In this document: piece after piece, positions 5,717 to 6,037 of the stretch | Numbering within the stretch: the stretch's first letter is position 1 | Layout: every line of letters starts with the position of its first letter | Source of the DNA: Candidatus Parcubacteria bacterium | GTDB taxonomy: Bacteria > Patescibacteriota > Patescibacteriia > JAACEG01 | Length of the DNA stretch: 6,037 nucleotides | NCBI GenBank assembly: GCA_023142625.1 | Contig: JAGLJD010000028.1 | Location: forward strand, 1-6,037 | Direction: 5' to 3' | Notes under the pieces: model-generated | What the model was told of the DNA's origin: nothing | The model's input: the letters and a program-made list of their open reading frames with translations, nothing else | Database searches by the model: none | Made by a program: the position numbers and the translations under genes

Positions 5717-6037
5717 ATGCCAAAAACAAAAGTCCCAATCAATATCAAAATCGTTTCAATAGGAAATCGCGGTTGTAATATATTGGAAAGATTAGACGAT
5801 TTAATAAAAAACAGCGTGGAATTATGCGCTATTTCTGTGGCAGGAAAAGTATTTAATCGCTTAAAAGTAAAAAATAAAATTGAATTGTCCCATAATGCCA
5901 ATTTAAAACAGAATAAAAATATCAGGGAAACAGTCAAGCAGATAATTAAAGAAAAGCAAAAAGAGATTATAAAATTAACGGATAAAACCGATGCGGTGTT
6001 TTTAGTCAGCAATTTGGCTAATAAAATATCAGCTATT
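5717..6037 (+). CDS. FtsZ-like protein with degenerate GTP-binding motifs (N-terminal part, 3' truncated)
   Basis: The 107 visible residues follow the N-terminal half of the FtsZ/tubulin GTPase domain. NIKIVSIGNRGCNILERLDD (9-28) matches beta strand 1, the T1 loop and helix 1 of FtsZ (usual form IKVIGVGGGGCNAVNRM). VELCAISVAG (34-43) matches the strand normally ending in NTD, and the stretch to DAVFLVSNLANKISAI (92-107) matches the D-MVFI-AGMGGGTGTG segment. The overall spacing is right, but the glycines are mostly gone: GNRGCN replaces GGGGCN, SVAG replaces NTDAQ, and NLANKIS replaces the GGGTGTG tubulin signature. GTP binding and hydrolysis therefore look impaired or lost. The ATG at 5717 has AAAAATTTT before it and lies 46 bp after the helicase stop, with no terminator between. 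It may be a pseudo-GTPase paralogue modulating the Z-ring; canonical ftsZ would be elsewhere. The C-terminal half is not in the window. Confidence 0.7.
   Translation, partial: MPKTKVPINIKIVSIGNRGCNILERLDDLIKNSVELCAISVAGKVFNRLKVKNKIELSHNANLKQNKNIRETVKQIIKEKQKEIIKLTDKTDAVFLVSNLANKISAI

Noticed and set aside
5635..6012. Reverse-strand open frame of 125 residues with hydrophobic stretches
   Set aside because: It is antisense to the FtsZ-like gene, which has a recognisable homology pattern; the hydrophobicity comes from the complement of lysine/asparagine-rich AT codons.

Overview
The window looks like chromosomal DNA from an AT-rich, small-genome bacterium, most plausibly of the Patescibacteria (Candidate Phyla Radiation). 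The reasons are its low G+C, the SPFH/prohibitin tail followed by ftsE and ftsX, a short lineage-type orphan protein, the lack of any Shine-Dalgarno motif before the visible starts, and intergenic GC-rich palindromic repeats. The assignment is inferred from sequence character alone. All genes lie on the + strand and read in the standard code, with TAA or TAG stops.

Layout: (1) 1-212, the C-terminal end of an SPFH/prohibitin-family membrane protein. (2) 213-442, a gap holding a roughly 168-bp imperfect inverted repeat with 61-nt arms. (3) 443-1123, ftsE, the ABC ATPase of the divisome. (4) 1124-1339, a gap of 216 bp filled by two head-to-head copies of a hairpin repeat, followed by a candidate promoter that would make ftsX nearly leaderless. 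(5) 1340-2251, ftsX, the membrane partner of FtsE. (6) 2252-2361, a short AT-rich gap with two inverted repeats. (7) 2362-2655, a 97-residue protein of unknown function. (8) 2656-2919, a third hairpin repeat, a clear rho-independent terminator, a good extended -10 promoter and a fourth hairpin repeat in the leader of the next gene. (9) 2920-5670, a large protein combining an SF1 (UPF1/DNA2-like) helicase with a C-terminal Vsr/DUF559-type nuclease domain. (10) 5717 to the window end, the N-terminal 107 residues of an FtsZ-like protein whose nucleotide-binding glycine motifs have been lost.

FtsE and FtsX should form the ATP-driven complex that couples the cytokinetic ring to cell-wall hydrolysis. 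The FtsZ-like pseudo-GTPase a few kb downstream may belong to the same division theme. The helicase-nuclease sits between these genes with its own promoter behind a terminator, and looks like an independently expressed, possibly acquired, nucleic-acid-processing or defence gene.

The points most worth pursuing are the degenerate FtsZ paralogue, the helicase-nuclease fusion, and the four-copy hairpin repeat family. The repeats show a compensatory stem change, carry variable nested palindromes in their loops, and occur in the ftsE/ftsX gap and in the helicase leader.
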